A stretch of 50,720 bases of DNA from Verrucomicrobiales bacterium (GTDB taxonomy: Bacteria; Verrucomicrobiota; Verrucomicrobiia; Limisphaerales; Palsa-1400): assembly GCA_003138485.1 (NCBI GenBank), contig PLGF01000060.1, positions 1-50,720 on the forward strand. Reading direction: 5' to 3'. The translations under genes and the position numbers were made by a program. This document shows positions 41,991-50,720 of the stretch, piece after piece. Every line of letters starts with the position of its first letter. The first letter of the stretch is position 1. Under the pieces are notes generated by a model. It ran no database searches. It was not told the origin of the DNA and saw only the letters and a program-made list of their open reading frames with translations.

Positions 41991-43991
41991 TTACCAGAAG
42001 ATGATGTTCATGATGACACAGCAGATCAGCAGCAAGGTGCCCAGAACCGCGGGCTTGAGAATCCAGGATTGGCCTTCCTCCTTGAGTTTGGGAGTCAGCG
42101 AATAGACCAGCCCCTTCAGCTCTTCGTCGCTCTTGGTGCGCCGGGTCGCCAGCGAGATGACCGCCGTCAGCGCCAGACAAGCGGTGAAAGCGAAAACGGC
42201 CAGCCAGAAGTTCTGGGCCATGTCGCTGGGGAAAATGAGGCATTGGGGAAGGTCGGTGATTCCCTTGTGCATGAAAGTCCAGAGATAGCCGCCCTTGATG
42301 CCCAGGTTGTTGCCGGCGGCATTGGAGAGCGCGTGGAAAAGAGCGGACGTTGCGGTGCCGCCGAGCAGGCCCAGGAAAGCGCCCGTGCTGGTGGTGCGCT
42401 TCCAAAACATGCCCAGCAGGAACGTCGCGAAGAGCGGGGCGTTTACGAAGCCAAAGACCAGTTGGATGATGTCCATCGCGTTGGACCATTGGCTGACCAG
42501 ATAGGCGCAAACGATGCTCAACAAGATGCCCGCGATCGTAACGGCACGGCCCATCCAGGCGTAATGTTCGTCGCTCTTGTTGGGAGCGATGTAGGCTTGG
42601 TAGAGGTCATAGGTCCAGATCGTATTGAACGCGGTCACGTTGCCCGCCATCCCGGACATGAAGGAGGCCAGCAGACCTGTCAACGCAAGGCCAAGAATGC
42701 CCGACGGACAATACCTCTTGACAAGCGAGAGGATCACGCCGTCGTAATCGGTCTCGCCAACGGCGTCCTGGAGGCGGCTCTTGAGTGAATCTTCGGAGAG
42801 GGGGGCCTTCTTGTTATCCGCGACGATGGCGGCGATTTTCCCGGCATTGAGCTTGTAGGTCTTGGCGTCATCCTCGCCCAAAGCCGTGTTCACCGCCTGG
42901 AGGGCGGCATCGCCCTCCTTGCCGTCGGCGGTGGCTTGGGCAACGGCGGGAAGCATTTTTTGATAAATCGCCGCGTCGAGCGGTTTGGGCGGCAGGCGGT
43001 AACCGTCCTGGTGGGTGACGGCGAGGGCAGCGGCGACCATGCCAGGGAGAATCACCAGAGCGGGGAAAAGCATCTTGGGAACGGCGGCGATCAAGGGAGT
43101 GCGGCGGGCGGCTGTCATGTTCTTGGCGGCCATGGCGCGCTGGACGACCAGGAAGTTGCAACACCAGTAGCCAAACGAAAGGACGAATCCCAGGCCGAAG
43201 ACCATCGGGAACCAGCCCACTCCCATCGGATTGGCGGCTGGCCCGGCCAGCAGAGGGCTCCAGGCATGGGTCCAGGCGTCAGGCGGGTAAGTCTTGCCGC
43301 CCTTGTCAATCAAACCCGCCGCCGCCGGATGGGCCGCCACTTCCACCAGCCTGCTCTTGAGCATGTCCCAGCCGCCGATATCCTTCATCTCCAAATACGC
43401 AAGGGGCGCAAAACCCAGGACAATCATGAAAAACTGCAACACCTCGGTATAAATGGCGGAGGTGAGACCGCCCTTGAGAACATAGAGCAGGACGATCGCC
43501 GAGCAAATCCAAAGGCTGGCATCGTAGGGCCAGCCCAGGAGCTGATGCAGCAACTTGGCAAGGGCGTTCATCGAGATGCCTGACGCGAAGACCGTCATCA
43601 CGGCAAAGGAAATCGAGTTGAGCGCGCGGACGCGTTCGTCGAAGCGCATCTTGAGGTATTCGGGAACGGAACGGGCCTTGGAGCCGTAATAAAAGGGCAT
43701 CATGAACACGGCCAGGAACACCATGGCGGGGATGGCGCCGACCCAGTAAAAGTGGGCGGTGGCGATGCCGTATTTGGCGCCGCTGGCGGCCATGCCGACC
43801 AGTTCCAGGGCGCCCAGATTGGCGGCCATGAATGCCAGGCCGGTCACCCACGTCGGGATCGAGCGCCCGGAGGTCAGGAAGTCCGAGGAGGTCTTCATGT
43901 ACCGCTTGAGCGCGAAGCCGATGCCGATGACAAACACCGTGTAGGCAATCAGGATGGTGTAATCGATCCAGGCAAGATGAATGGGTTGCAT
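41991..43991 (-). CDS. SSS-family sodium:solute symporter (SGLT-like)
   Basis: Inner-membrane Na+-coupled importer of the solute:sodium symporter family, probably for a sugar such as galactose given the downstream galK. The 666-residue protein has about 14 hydrophobic segments. The family's first-helix sequence TSGRSIPTWVTGLAFMAANL and GALELVGMAASGAKYG are present near residues 40-75. A hydrophilic, helical loop of about 110 residues (about 345-450) interrupts the membrane region, longer than in most relatives. ATG 43991 gives a normal first helix; the frame continues upstream to 44114 with an implausible extension. No ribosome site is obvious. Confidence 0.9.
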   Translation of the reverse strand: MQPIHLAWIDYTILIAYTVFVIGIGFALKRYMKTSSDFLTSGRSIPTWVTGLAFMAANLGALELVGMAASGAKYGIATAHFYWVGAIPAMVFLAVFMMPFYYGSKARSVPEYLKMRFDERVRALNSISFAVMTVFASGISMNALAKLLHQLLGWPYDASLWICSAIVLLYVLKGGLTSAIYTEVLQFFMIVLGFAPLAYLEMKDIGGWDMLKSRLVEVAAHPAAAGLIDKGGKTYPPDAWTHAWSPLLAGPAANPMGVGWFPMVFGLGFVLSFGYWCCNFLVVQRAMAAKNMTAARRTPLIAAVPKMLFPALVILPGMVAAALAVTHQDGYRLPPKPLDAAIYQKMLPAVAQATADGKEGDAALQAVNTALGEDDAKTYKLNAGKIAAIVADNKKAPLSEDSLKSRLQDAVGETDYDGVILSLVKRYCPSGILGLALTGLLASFMSGMAGNVTAFNTIWTYDLYQAYIAPNKSDEHYAWMGRAVTIAGILLSIVCAYLVSQWSNAMDIIQLVFGFVNAPLFATFLLGMFWKRTTSTGAFLGLLGGTATSALFHALSNAAGNNLGIKGGYLWTFMHKGITDLPQCLIFPSDMAQNFWLAVFAFTACLALTAVISLATRRTKSDEELKGLVYSLTPKLKEEGQSWILKPAVLGTLLLICCVIMNIIFW

Positions 43992-44261
43992 ATCAGTAGT
44001 TTGGGGAGCGTTCGCTGACGACCTTGCGGGAACGGGAATTGTTGACAAAACGACGGCCACCCCGGCGGCGCAGCCGGGTTGAGCCAAGGCGCCAGCAGAA
44101 GACGCCTTTGGCACGGTCCTTTCCCGATTTCATGCGCGAAATTCTTGCAGGATTTTCACGCATGGCAACCGCAAAATGTAGTTCTTTGGTCAATTGGCGG
44201 CATCTCAGCAAACCCAGTCGCCTTTGGCGACAGGAGGAGAAAGCGCCCAACTTCTCGGCCG

Positions 44262-44354
44262 TTGATTGTCAACAATCTCAAGCTCGCCTGGCCTGCGGGA
44301 GAACTCCAGCCCCCGCCTTTCTCATGATGCACAAGGGTGCATAAGCCTGCATAA
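44262..44354 (+). repeat. 93-bp dispersed repeat, copy B
   Basis: Ungapped match to the minus strand of 1-93, with 80 of 93 identical bases by my count. The differences are concentrated at bases 7-20 and 60-66 of the unit; the core CGCCTGGCCTGCGGGAGAAC and the TGCACAAGGGTGCA part are unchanged. No gene is attached. Confidence 0.75.
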
Positions 44355-44394
44355 ACCGCCGAAATCTCCGCGCCGCAGGGTGCAGAGGAAGACA

Positions 44395-44470
44395 TTTAAC
44401 CACGGATTTCTTGGATGGACACAGATGAGAAGTCTTTATCCGGGTTAATCCGGGTCCATCCGTGGTTAAA
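44395..44470. repeat. Hairpin repeat with TTTAACCACGGAT arms
   Basis: TTTAACCACGGAT at 44395-44407 and its exact reverse complement ATCCGTGGTTAAA at 44458-44470 form perfect 13-bp arms. The 50-base interior has GGATGGAC and GTCCATCC as further complementary segments. This type of CCACGGAT-rich hairpin is common between genes in several bacterial phyla. No transposase is nearby. Confidence 0.6.
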
Positions 44471-44848
44471 AACTTCCTGTCCAGCGCCCCGGCGGGCCGG
44501 AAGCGGGGCTGGCGCTCCCCACACCAAGCCGTGGGCTTCCCCGCCCACCCGCAAGCTCGCTTTGGAAGAACTCGGACTGGATAAAGCAGCCCTCAAAGGA
44601 TATGAGGCGTCTATGCGGATTCTGGAGTTGGGAATGATGGCCGGGCGGAGTGAATGGGAGACAAAATCGGGAGATGGGGCATTGCAGCCGGGTGAGCAAA
44701 GCGGTCAGCCGGATGGCTCGAAGGCCCGGCCGAAAGCTGGAGAAACTGAAAGAAAAGCTGATGCAATTGGATCGGTTTGATTGAATGAAACATGAAAACT
44801 GTCACAATTCCAGGACTGACCTTTGGCTCGTGTAGATCCCAAACCGTA

Positions 44849-44870
44849 GCGGCGGACTGGCGTCCGCCGC
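44849..44870. repeat. TGGC-loop palindrome 1
   Basis: GCGGCGGAC (44849-44857), loop TGGC, and GTCCGCCGC (44862-44870). The stem is perfect over 9 bp. It shares its architecture (GCGGC outer stem, 4-nt loop TGGC or GCCA) with two further palindromes at 44959 and 44993. The four inner stem pairs differ but stay complementary. Confidence 0.75.
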
Positions 44871-44889
44871 CGACATGAAGGAGGAGAAT

Positions 44890-45057
44890 ATGAACTTCAA
44901 TAGCCAGGTGAACCGCGAACGAGAGCGGCTCCCGATAACCAGGTCACTGCTAAAAAATGCGGCGAACGCCAGTTCGCCGCTACGCGGATGTAGCGGCACT
45001 CTGGCGAGTGCCGCCATTGTCATTCTCTCCCTGCTGGCTTCCGTAAAGGAATCATAA
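44890..45057 (+). CDS. Possible small protein with hydrophobic C-terminus
   Basis: A 55-residue frame starts at ATG 44890, preceded by an excellent ribosome site AAGGAGGAG with 5-6 bp spacing. A second in-frame ATG lies at 44875. The N-terminal half is polar and basic (NSQVNRERERLPITRSLLKN); the C-terminal half ends in a hydrophobic stretch GTLASAAIVILSLLASV. Two REP-like palindromes (44959-44980 and 44993-45014) are embedded in the frame and encode its middle part. That suggests either a gene invaded by repeats or a chance frame behind a fortuitous site. No known family. Confidence 0.35.
   Translation: MNFNSQVNRERERLPITRSLLKNAANASSPLRGCSGTLASAAIVILSLLASVKES
44959..44980. repeat. TGGC-loop palindrome 2
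   Basis: GCGGCGAAC (44959-44967), loop GCCA, and GTTCGCCGC (44972-44980), a perfect 9-bp stem. The loop is the reverse complement of TGGC, so this copy is inverted relative to palindromes 1 and 3. It lies inside the small frame at 44890-45057. Confidence 0.75.
44993..45014. repeat. TGGC-loop palindrome 3
   Basis: GCGGCACTC (44993-45001), loop TGGC, and GAGTGCCGC (45006-45014). The 9-bp stem is perfect and its variable pairs differ from the other two copies while keeping complementarity. Confidence 0.75.
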
Positions 45058-45174
45058 AGGGATCCTGGAATGAGCAAGCGCCATTGGGGACGCAGTTACA
45101 TTTAACATTTCGCCTGACGCGGGTTCCGGGCCGGGCAAGCGGCGGTCCTTGATATTTGCACTTTTGTCTGGAAT

Positions 45175-46664
45175 TCACGGCCCGAGGGACGTCGGCGATG
45201 ATCCATTCGTATTCTTGAGGGTCAGCCAGCCCGGCGGGGGCAGTTGCGAGGTGTCCCAACCTCCGCCCAACGCCAGGATGAGCTGCACGCTGGAGGTCAT
45301 TTGCTGGACGTGAAGTGTCACCGCCGTCTGCTGGCTGCTCAGCAATGTCATTTGCGCGACGATGACGTTGAGGTAACTGTCAATCCCCAGATCGTAGCGG
45401 TGCAGGGCCAGGTTGAGGGTTCTCTGGGCCGATTGCACCGCGGCGTCCTGCTGGTCCCATTCCTGGGAGAGGATGCGCAGGGCGGCCAGATTGTCTTCCA
45501 CCTCCTGGATGGCGGTCAAGACGGTCTGCCGGTAGTTGGCCACCGTGGAGTTGTAGTTGGCGCGGTATTGCTCGACGGTCGCCTTGCGCAGCCCGGCGTC
45601 AAATACCGTTTGGGCCGCGGAGGCCCCAAGGGACCAGAAGAAGCTGGGGCCTGAGAGCAGATTGCCGACGGACGTGCTTTGAAATCCGCCCTGGGCGCTC
45701 AATGTGATGGAGGGAAAGAAAGCCGCCCTGGCCACGCCAATTTGCGCGTTGGCCGCGGCGACGCTCCGCTCGGCCGCGGCGACATCCGGCCGCCGCTCCA
45801 GCAACTGCGAGGGCAGCGCCAGGGGAATTTCGGGCGGACGGACCGGGGCGTTGGTCGCCGCGGGCAGCGCGGGAATGGAGAATGTTGAGGCCGGCCGGCC
45901 CAGCAGGAGGGCGATGGCGTGTTCATATTGCGCCCGCTGGATGCCGATATTGGTGTCCTGGGCCGTCACGACGGCCAGCGTGGTCTCCGCCTGGGATACG
46001 TCCTCATCCGAATCAATGCCCGCCTGATTGAGGCTTTTTGTCAAGTCGAGATTTTTCTGATCGGCCGCGACGGTGGCGTCCAGCACGTCCTTGAGCGCGT
46101 CCTGGCCGCGAAGCGCATAGTAATCGACGGCGAGGTCCGCCTGGGCTGTCAAGCGCAGGTTTTCCAGAGTGGCTGCGCTGGCCTGGGCGGTGAAGGTGTC
46201 CGCCCTGGCGGTGTTGCGGATGGCGCCCCAGAAATCCGGCTCCCACGAGGCCTCCAAGGGCAGCGAAATTTCGCTTTGAGTGCGTGCGCCGGGGGAAATT
46301 GACTTGGAGGCCTGAGATTTGGACAGGGATGGGGCGGCTGAGACGGCCGGGTAGAACTGCGACCGGGCTTCCTTGACCACGGCCCGCGCGGCCTGGAAAT
46401 TGGCCAGGGCGGCCACGAGCGTTTGATTTGAGACCAGGACCTGATCTTCGAGGGCGCTCAATTGCGGATCATTGAACATCTCCCACCATTTGCCGCGAAT
46501 CACATCATCGGTGGGCTGCGCCACCTTCCAGCCCGCCGCTTCTTTGAATGCGGGCGGTGTCTGGACGGGAGGAACTGTATATTTGGGGGCCATGTTGCAT
46601 CCGGCCAGCAGCGCCAGCGCCGCGCAGGCCGCGGCCAGCGCCGGGAGTTTGCCGCATTTTTCAT
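45175..46664 (-). CDS. TolC-like outer-membrane efflux lipoprotein (NodT/CusC type), 5' frameshift suspected
   Basis: Outer-membrane channel of an RND efflux pump. The frame encodes a lipoprotein signal ending in ALALLAGCNM, two TolC-type repeats (including LDVLDATVAADQKN-like and LIERRPDVAAAERSVAAANA sequences) and the usual length of about 490 residues. However, the natural ATG at 46664 (ATGAAAAATGCGG) is out of frame with the rest. One more A in its run of five would give M-K-K-C-G-K-L, a perfect lipoprotein start. As it stands, the only in-frame ATGs are at 46878 and 46869, adding 70 odd residues from repeat sequence. Either a homopolymer sequencing error or a real null mutation is likely. 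The gene follows the RND pump genes on the same strand. Confidence 0.82.
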
Positions 46665-46672
46665 AATGCGGC
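46651..46672. repeat. Hairpin around the start codon of the outer-membrane lipoprotein gene
   Basis: GCCGCATT (46651-46658) and AATGCGGC (46665-46672) form a perfect 8-bp stem. The 6-nt loop, read on the minus strand, is ATGAAA, containing the suspected start codon and part of the A-run. The hairpin belongs to the GCGGC-type palindromes of this region. Confidence 0.55.
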
Positions 46673-46689
46673 GAAAGCCGCTTCCAATT

Positions 46690-46800
46690 TGTCGGTAGGG
46701 CGGTGCTGGCGCGCCGCCCAAATATCAGGGCGAAGCAGCCCGCAGAGCGGGCATCGACTATCCAGTTCCGTCTGCAGCTTCGCCCTGCCAAGCTACGAAA
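46690..46800. repeat. Inverted repeats between the RND pump and the lipoprotein gene
   Basis: A GGTAGGGCGG element (about 46694-46703) is followed by a small GGGCGG/CCGCCC hairpin. A further hairpin has arms AGGGCGAAGC (about 46729-46738) and GCTTCGCCCT (about 46783-46792). These are REP-like. The region separates two genes of the same operon, where one normally expects a short gap. Confidence 0.5.
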
Positions 46801-46899
46801 TATGCGGGCTAATGATCGGAGTTTGCCGCTCTGGCGTTGCTGTTGCCTTCCGCTTTCGCATTGTGTCATGTTACTCATCGCTTTGTCTCCGGTTCGTTG

Positions 46900-49800
46900 T
46901 CATGCCAGGGCCGGCAGGGGTGCGCGGCGCGGGGATCGGCGATGGACGCGCGCCCACCAATGGCTGTAGCGGTCGAGGTAAAGATATACCACGGGCGTGG
47001 TGAAAAGGGTCAGCGCCTGGCTCAAGAGCAGGCCGCCGACGATGGCGATGCCCAGCGGGCGGCGCAACTCCGAGCCGGTTCCCGTTCCCAGCACCAGGGG
47101 CATCGCGCCCAGGATGGCGGCCATGGTGGTCATGAGGATGGGCCGGAAACGGAGCAGGCAGGCCTGGAAGATGGCCTCTTGCGGGCTTTTGCCTTCCTCG
47201 CGCTCGGCGGCGAGCGCAAAGTCAATCATCAGGATTCCGTTCTTCTTGACCAAGCCGATGAGCAGGATGACGCCGATCACCGCAATGACGCTCAAGTCCG
47301 TGTGCGTCAGCATCAGGGCCAGGACGGCGCCCACGCCCGCCGAGGGGAGGGTGGACAGGATGGTGAGCGGGTGGACAAAGCTTTCATAGAGGATGCCCAG
47401 CACAATATAAACGGCCAGCAGCGCGGTGATAATCAGAAGCCACTCGCTGGCCAGGGAGGCCTGGTAGGCGGCCGCCGTTCCCGCGAAATTCCCGCGAATC
47501 GTCGAGGGCATCCCCGCGCTTTGTTCCATTTTGTTGACGGCCTCGACGGCGTCGCTGAGGGCAACGCCGGGCAGGAGATTGAAGGAGAACGTGACGGCGG
47601 GGAATTGGCCCTGGTGATTGACGGCAATCGGAGTGGTGCTGGTCTGGCGGCGCGTCACGGCGCTCAAGGGGACCTGTCCGCCGTTGGTCGCGGTGAGGTA
47701 AATATCATTCAAGCTTTCCGGGTTTTGCCAGTACTTGGGAGCGACTTCCATGACGACATGATACTGGTTGAGCTGGGTGTACATCGTCGATACCTGCGAC
47801 TGTCCAAAGGCGTGGTAGAGGGTGGAGTCGATGGCCGTGGGGCTGATGCCCAGCCTGGAGGCGGTCAGACGGTCATAAGTGAGGTAAGCGTCCAGGCCGT
47901 GGTTGCGCTGGTCGTTGTTGACGTCGGCCAGGCCGGGAAGGGCCTTCATTTTCTCCAGCAAACGGGGCGCCCAGGTGACCAGGTCCTGGAGGTTGTCGCT
48001 GGTGATCGTGTATTGGAACTGGGCGTTGCCCATCCGGCCGCCGATGCGCAAATCCTGCCCGGCTTGGAGAAACCCGTTGGCGCCGGGAACGCGGGCCATT
48101 TTGGGCCGAAGGCGGTTGATGACCTCGTACACCGTATTGGTGCGCTGGCTGCGCGGCTTCAACGAGATGAACATGTTGCCGGTATCGGTCGCCGTGTTGC
48201 CGCCCGTGAAAGCCGTGACGGCGGCCACCGCGTCGTCGGCTTTGACAATGTTGACATACTGCAGGAGCTTTCCGAGCATCGACTGGTAAGAGGTGTCTTG
48301 CGCGCCTTGAACGGAGCCTTGAACAATCCCGGTGTCCTGCTGCGGAAACAAGCCCTTGGGCACCACAATAAACAGCAGAATATTGACGGCCACCGTCATC
48401 AGCAGCACCGTCAGCGTCACGGCGGGATGGCGCAGCACGACCCGCAGGCAGCGCTCGTAGGTTTTGAGCATCCAATCCAACACCTTCCCGCTGGCGCGAT
48501 AGAACCAGCCCTGGTCCTCGGGCCGGTGATGTTTCAAGAGGCGGGAACACATCATCGGAGTGGTGGTCAGGGAAACGACGAGGGACACGAGAATCGCAAC
48601 CGAGAGCGTGATGGCGAATTCGCGGAACAATCGCCCGATGATGCCGCCCATCATGAGGATGGGAGTAAACACAGCCACCAGCGATATGCTCATGGCCAGG
48701 ACTGTAAAACAGATTTCGCGCGCCCCGCGCATGGCGGCATCCATGGGACTCATGCCCTTTTCCAGATAGCGGCTGATGTTCTCCACCACCACGATCGCGT
48801 CGTCCACGACGAATCCCGTCGAAATCGTCAGCGCCATGAGGGAGAGATTGTCCAGGCTGTAGTGGAACAGATACATCACTCCAAAGGTGCCGATCAAGGA
48901 GACGGGCACCGCCACGCTGGGGATGAGGGTCGCGTGCCCGTTGCGCAGGAAAAGAAACACCACCAGGATGACCAATCCGATTGAAATGAGCAGCGAGCGT
49001 TCCACGTCGCGCACCGACGCCCGGATCGTCGTCGTCCGGTCCATCATCACGGTGAAATCAATCCCCGAAGGGATGGATGCTTTGAGAGCGGGCAGCGTCT
49101 GGCGGATGCGGTCAACGGTGTCAATAATGTTGGCTTGGGGCTGCTTGAACATGATGACCAGGATGCTGGGTTTGCCGTTGGCAAATCCGCCGGCCCGCAC
49201 GTTCTCGGTCGAATCCTGCACGTCCGCCACGTCGGCCAGTTTGACAGCGTTGCCATTGTGATAGCCGACGATCAAGGGCCTGTAATCCACCGCCTTGAGC
49301 AACTGATCGTTGACGGCAATATCGGCGGTGGTCTGGCCGTCGGAGAATTGGCCTTTGGCCAGATTGGCATTCTGACTGCCCAACAAAGTGGCCACGTTCT
49401 GCAAACCCAGTCCGTAGCTGTTTAATTGGGTGGGATTGACATCGACCCGGATGCCCGGCAGCGCGCCGCCGCCCACGACGACCTGGCCGACTCCTTGAAC
49501 CTGCGAAAGCCTCTGCATGAGAACGGTGGAGGCGGCATCATACATGGCGCCCCGATCATAGACCGGAGAGGTCAGGGCCAGGATCATAATGGGAGAATCG
49601 GCCGGATTGACCTTCCGCCAGGTGGGATTGCTGGGCAGGTTGGAGGGCAGATACGCGCGGGCGGCGTTGATGGCCGCCTGGACGTCGCGGGCCGCGCCGT
49701 CAATGTTCCGGTTTAAGTCGAACTGGATGGTGATGCTGGTCGATCCCAGGGTGCTCGATGAGGTCATCTCGGTGACGCTGGAAATCCGCCCGAATTGCCT

Positions 49801-50004
49801 CTCCAGCGGCGTGGCCACCGACGAAGCCATGATCTCGGGACTGGCTCCGGGAAGGGCGGCCCCCACGGAAATGGTTGGAAAATCAACTTGCGGCAGCGGC
49901 GATACCGGCAGCAGAACGAACGCCACCCCGCCGGCAAGCGCAATCGCCACCGTCAGAAGCGTCGTGGCCACGGGCCGGTGAATGAACGGGGCGGAAAGGT
50001 TCAT
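46900..50004 (-). CDS. RND multidrug efflux pump inner-membrane subunit (AcrB/MdtB-MdtC type)
   Basis: Proton-driven drug exporter. The complete 1034-residue protein has the HAE1-type layout: N-terminal helix [20 protein letters not shown], two large periplasmic loops and two six-helix bundles. Charged residues for proton relay are visible in [16 protein letters not shown] of the first half. The C-terminal half carries [20 protein letters not shown]. Its start overlaps the stop of a second, partial RND gene upstream as ATGA. Two adjacent, similar RND genes resemble MdtB and MdtC, which work as a heterotrimer. The operon continues into a TolC-like lipoprotein gene. Substrates are not predictable. 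Confidence 0.95.
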   Translation of the reverse strand: MNLSAPFIHRPVATTLLTVAIALAGGVAFVLLPVSPLPQVDFPTISVGAALPGASPEIMASSVATPLERQFGRISSVTEMTSSSTLGSTSITIQFDLNRNIDGAARDVQAAINAARAYLPSNLPSNPTWRKVNPADSPIMILALTSPVYDRGAMYDAASTVLMQRLSQVQGVGQVVVGGGALPGIRVDVNPTQLNSYGLGLQNVATLLGSQNANLAKGQFSDGQTTADIAVNDQLLKAVDYRPLIVGYHNGNAVKLADVADVQDSTENVRAGGFANGKPSILVIMFKQPQANIIDTVDRIRQTLPALKASIPSGIDFTVMMDRTTTIRASVRDVERSLLISIGLVILVVFLFLRNGHATLIPSVAVPVSLIGTFGVMYLFHYSLDNLSLMALTISTGFVVDDAIVVVENISRYLEKGMSPMDAAMRGAREICFTVLAMSISLVAVFTPILMMGGIIGRLFREFAITLSVAILVSLVVSLTTTPMMCSRLLKHHRPEDQGWFYRASGKVLDWMLKTYERCLRVVLRHPAVTLTVLLMTVAVNILLFIVVPKGLFPQQDTGIVQGSVQGAQDTSYQSMLGKLLQYVNIVKADDAVAAVTAFTGGNTATDTGNMFISLKPRSQRTNTVYEVINRLRPKMARVPGANGFLQAGQDLRIGGRMGNAQFQYTITSDNLQDLVTWAPRLLEKMKALPGLADVNNDQRNHGLDAYLTYDRLTASRLGISPTAIDSTLYHAFGQSQVSTMYTQLNQYHVVMEVAPKYWQNPESLNDIYLTATNGGQVPLSAVTRRQTSTTPIAVNHQGQFPAVTFSFNLLPGVALSDAVEAVNKMEQSAGMPSTIRGNFAGTAAAYQASLASEWLLIITALLAVYIVLGILYESFVHPLTILSTLPSAGVGAVLALMLTHTDLSVIAVIGVILLIGLVKKNGILMIDFALAAEREEGKSPQEAIFQACLLRFRPILMTTMAAILGAMPLVLGTGTGSELRRPLGIAIVGGLLLSQALTLFTTPVVYLYLDRYSHWWARVHRRSPRRAPLPALA

Positions 50005-50720
50005 ATTTCCACGGGAGCGGCGCCCTCGATGCCGGCGGCGGCGGCGGACTCTTCAGGTTTGTGGGCGAACCGGTCCATGAATAGGTAGATGACCGGCGTC
50101 GTGTACAACGTGAGCACCTGGCTTACGAGCAGGCCGCCGACGATGGTGATGCCCAGCGGACGGCGCAGTTCGGCGCCCGTGCCGGTCCCCAAGGCCAGCG
50201 GCAGACCGGCCAGCAGCGCGGTCATGGTGGTCATCATGATGGGGCGAAAGCGCAACAGACAGGCCTCGTAGATGGCCTCCCGCGGTTTGCGGCCGTGCCG
50301 GCGTTCGCCTTCGAGGGCGAAATCGACCATCATGATGCCGTTCTTCTTGACTATCCCGATGAGCAGGATGATGCCGATGATTCCGACGACGTCCAATTCC
50401 GAGCCGCAAAGCAACAAAGCCAGAAGAGCGCCGACCCCGGCCGAGGGAAGGGTTGAGAGGATGGTGATGGGGTGGATGAAACTCTCGTAAAGCACCCCCA
50501 GCACAATATACACCGTCACCAGCGCCGCCAGGATCAGAAGCGGCTCGTTGGTCAACGAGGTCTCGAAAGCCTGGGCCGTGCCTTGGAAGGAGGCCAGCAT
50601 CGAGAGGGGCATTTGCATTTCCTTCTGAATTTTATCGATTGCGTCCGTGGCTTCCCCAAGGGACACCCCCGGGGCCAGGTTGAACGAGATTGTCACCACC
50701 GGAAATTGTCCCTGGTGATT
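50001..50720 (-). CDS. RND multidrug efflux pump subunit, C-terminal part (cut by window edge)
   Basis: Only the last 239 residues are in the window; the frame runs off the edge. The segment covers the last periplasmic strand ([12 protein letters not shown]) and the C-terminal membrane bundle, with [20 protein letters not shown] and [20 protein letters not shown]. It is highly similar to the same part of the downstream RND protein, so the two arose by duplication, as in mdtB/mdtC. The stop TGA overlaps the next start (ATGA). A membrane fusion protein gene should lie upstream, outside the window. Confidence 0.93.
   Translation of the reverse strand, partial: NHQGQFPVVTISFNLAPGVSLGEATDAIDKIQKEMQMPLSMLASFQGTAQAFETSLTNEPLLILAALVTVYIVLGVLYESFIHPITILSTLPSAGVGALLALLLCGSELDVVGIIGIILLIGIVKKNGIMMVDFALEGERRHGRKPREAIYEACLLRFRPIMMTTMTALLAGLPLALGTGTGAELRRPLGITIVGGLLVSQVLTLYTTPVIYLFMDRFAHKPEESAAAAGIEGAAPVEI

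Larger units (their letters stand above)
43992..44889. other. Repeat-rich intergenic region between the symporter and efflux clusters
   Basis: This stretch of 898 bp has no supported gene. It holds the second copy of the 93-bp repeat (44262-44354), a hairpin repeat with TTTAACCACGGAT arms (44395-44470) and the first of three TGGC-loop palindromes (44849-44870). A plus-strand open frame at 44415-44780 has a helical middle but begins inside the hairpin repeat and has no ribosome site, so I did not accept it. The symporter promoter must lie near 44000-44100. Confidence 0.6.

Noticed and set aside
44109..44124. TGGCACG followed 4 bp later by TTTCC, resembling a sigma-54 -24/-12 promoter
   Set aside because: The -12 half deviates at key positions and no plus-strand gene begins downstream within range.
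44415..44780. Plus-strand frame of 121 codons
   Set aside because: It starts inside the TTTAACCACGGAT hairpin repeat, has no ribosome site and shows no recognisable domain, so it was left out of the genes.
46837..48984. Plus-strand open frame of 715 codons
   Set aside because: Antisense to the RND pump. Rich in Gly, Asp, Gln and His without any domain pattern.

Overview
The window reads as part of a Gram-negative, GC-rich chromosome with densely packed genes. LpxK and a heptosyltransferase show an LPS outer membrane. The Mla-type lipid ABC transporter, MMPL and RND exporters and TolC-like lipoprotein fit a diderm. A PEP-CTERM protein, a very large RCC1/Ig-like secreted protein and families of short dispersed palindromic repeats suggest Verrucomicrobiota (Limisphaerales/Pedosphaera-like). 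This placement is an inference from gene content, not from a marker gene. No rRNA, tRNA, CRISPR array, phage or intact insertion sequence was seen.

Layout. 1-332: dispersed repeats. 333-3619 (+): lpxK, a heptosyltransferase and a serine acetyltransferase. 3627-7588 (-): a WPFY-repeat secreted protein, then mlaE, mlaF and mlaD, with overlapping or almost touching ends. 7770-10568 (-): an MMPL/HpnN-like exporter. 10792-11870 (-): a YbjQ-like gene and a YebC-like regulator. 12204-14233: a Tat-exported phosphoesterase, a YIP1 membrane protein, a HicB-like gene and an HNH remnant. 14309-17894 (-): a tight four-gene operon (small secreted protein, TPR protein, FlgN-like coiled coil, sigma-54 response regulator), divergent from an HDOD gene. 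19398-23563: an AhpD-like protein, UvrC, Pit phosphate permease and its DUF47 partner.

24002-29582 is an AT-richer island. A small XRE regulator is divergent from a 1501-residue RCC1/Ig/TIGR03790-like secreted protein, which is followed by a PEP-CTERM protein. Two direct repeats one double helical turn (21 bp) apart lie directly upstream of a good sigma-70 promoter.

29802-34027 holds a DUF554 protein, an iron alcohol dehydrogenase with a monooxygenase-like partner, a GIN-domain protein, and sixA coupled to phoU. The pst operon (pstS-C-A-B-phoU-sixA, - strand) runs from 37867 to 32859. It is preceded by three 11-bp-phased TTGTCAC repeats, a textbook-like Pho box. A hybrid histidine kinase is divergent from it (38151-40571). 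A sugar-use operon follows (SSS symporter, small membrane protein, galK; 43991-40561). Then about 0.9 kb holds dispersed repeats, and the window ends in an MdtBC-like tandem of two RND pumps and an outer-membrane lipoprotein whose 5' end appears frameshifted.

The strongest leads for something undescribed are the WPFY-repeat protein coupled to the Mla transporter, the XRE/operator/giant-protein island, and the stem-covarying palindrome family near 44.9 kb.
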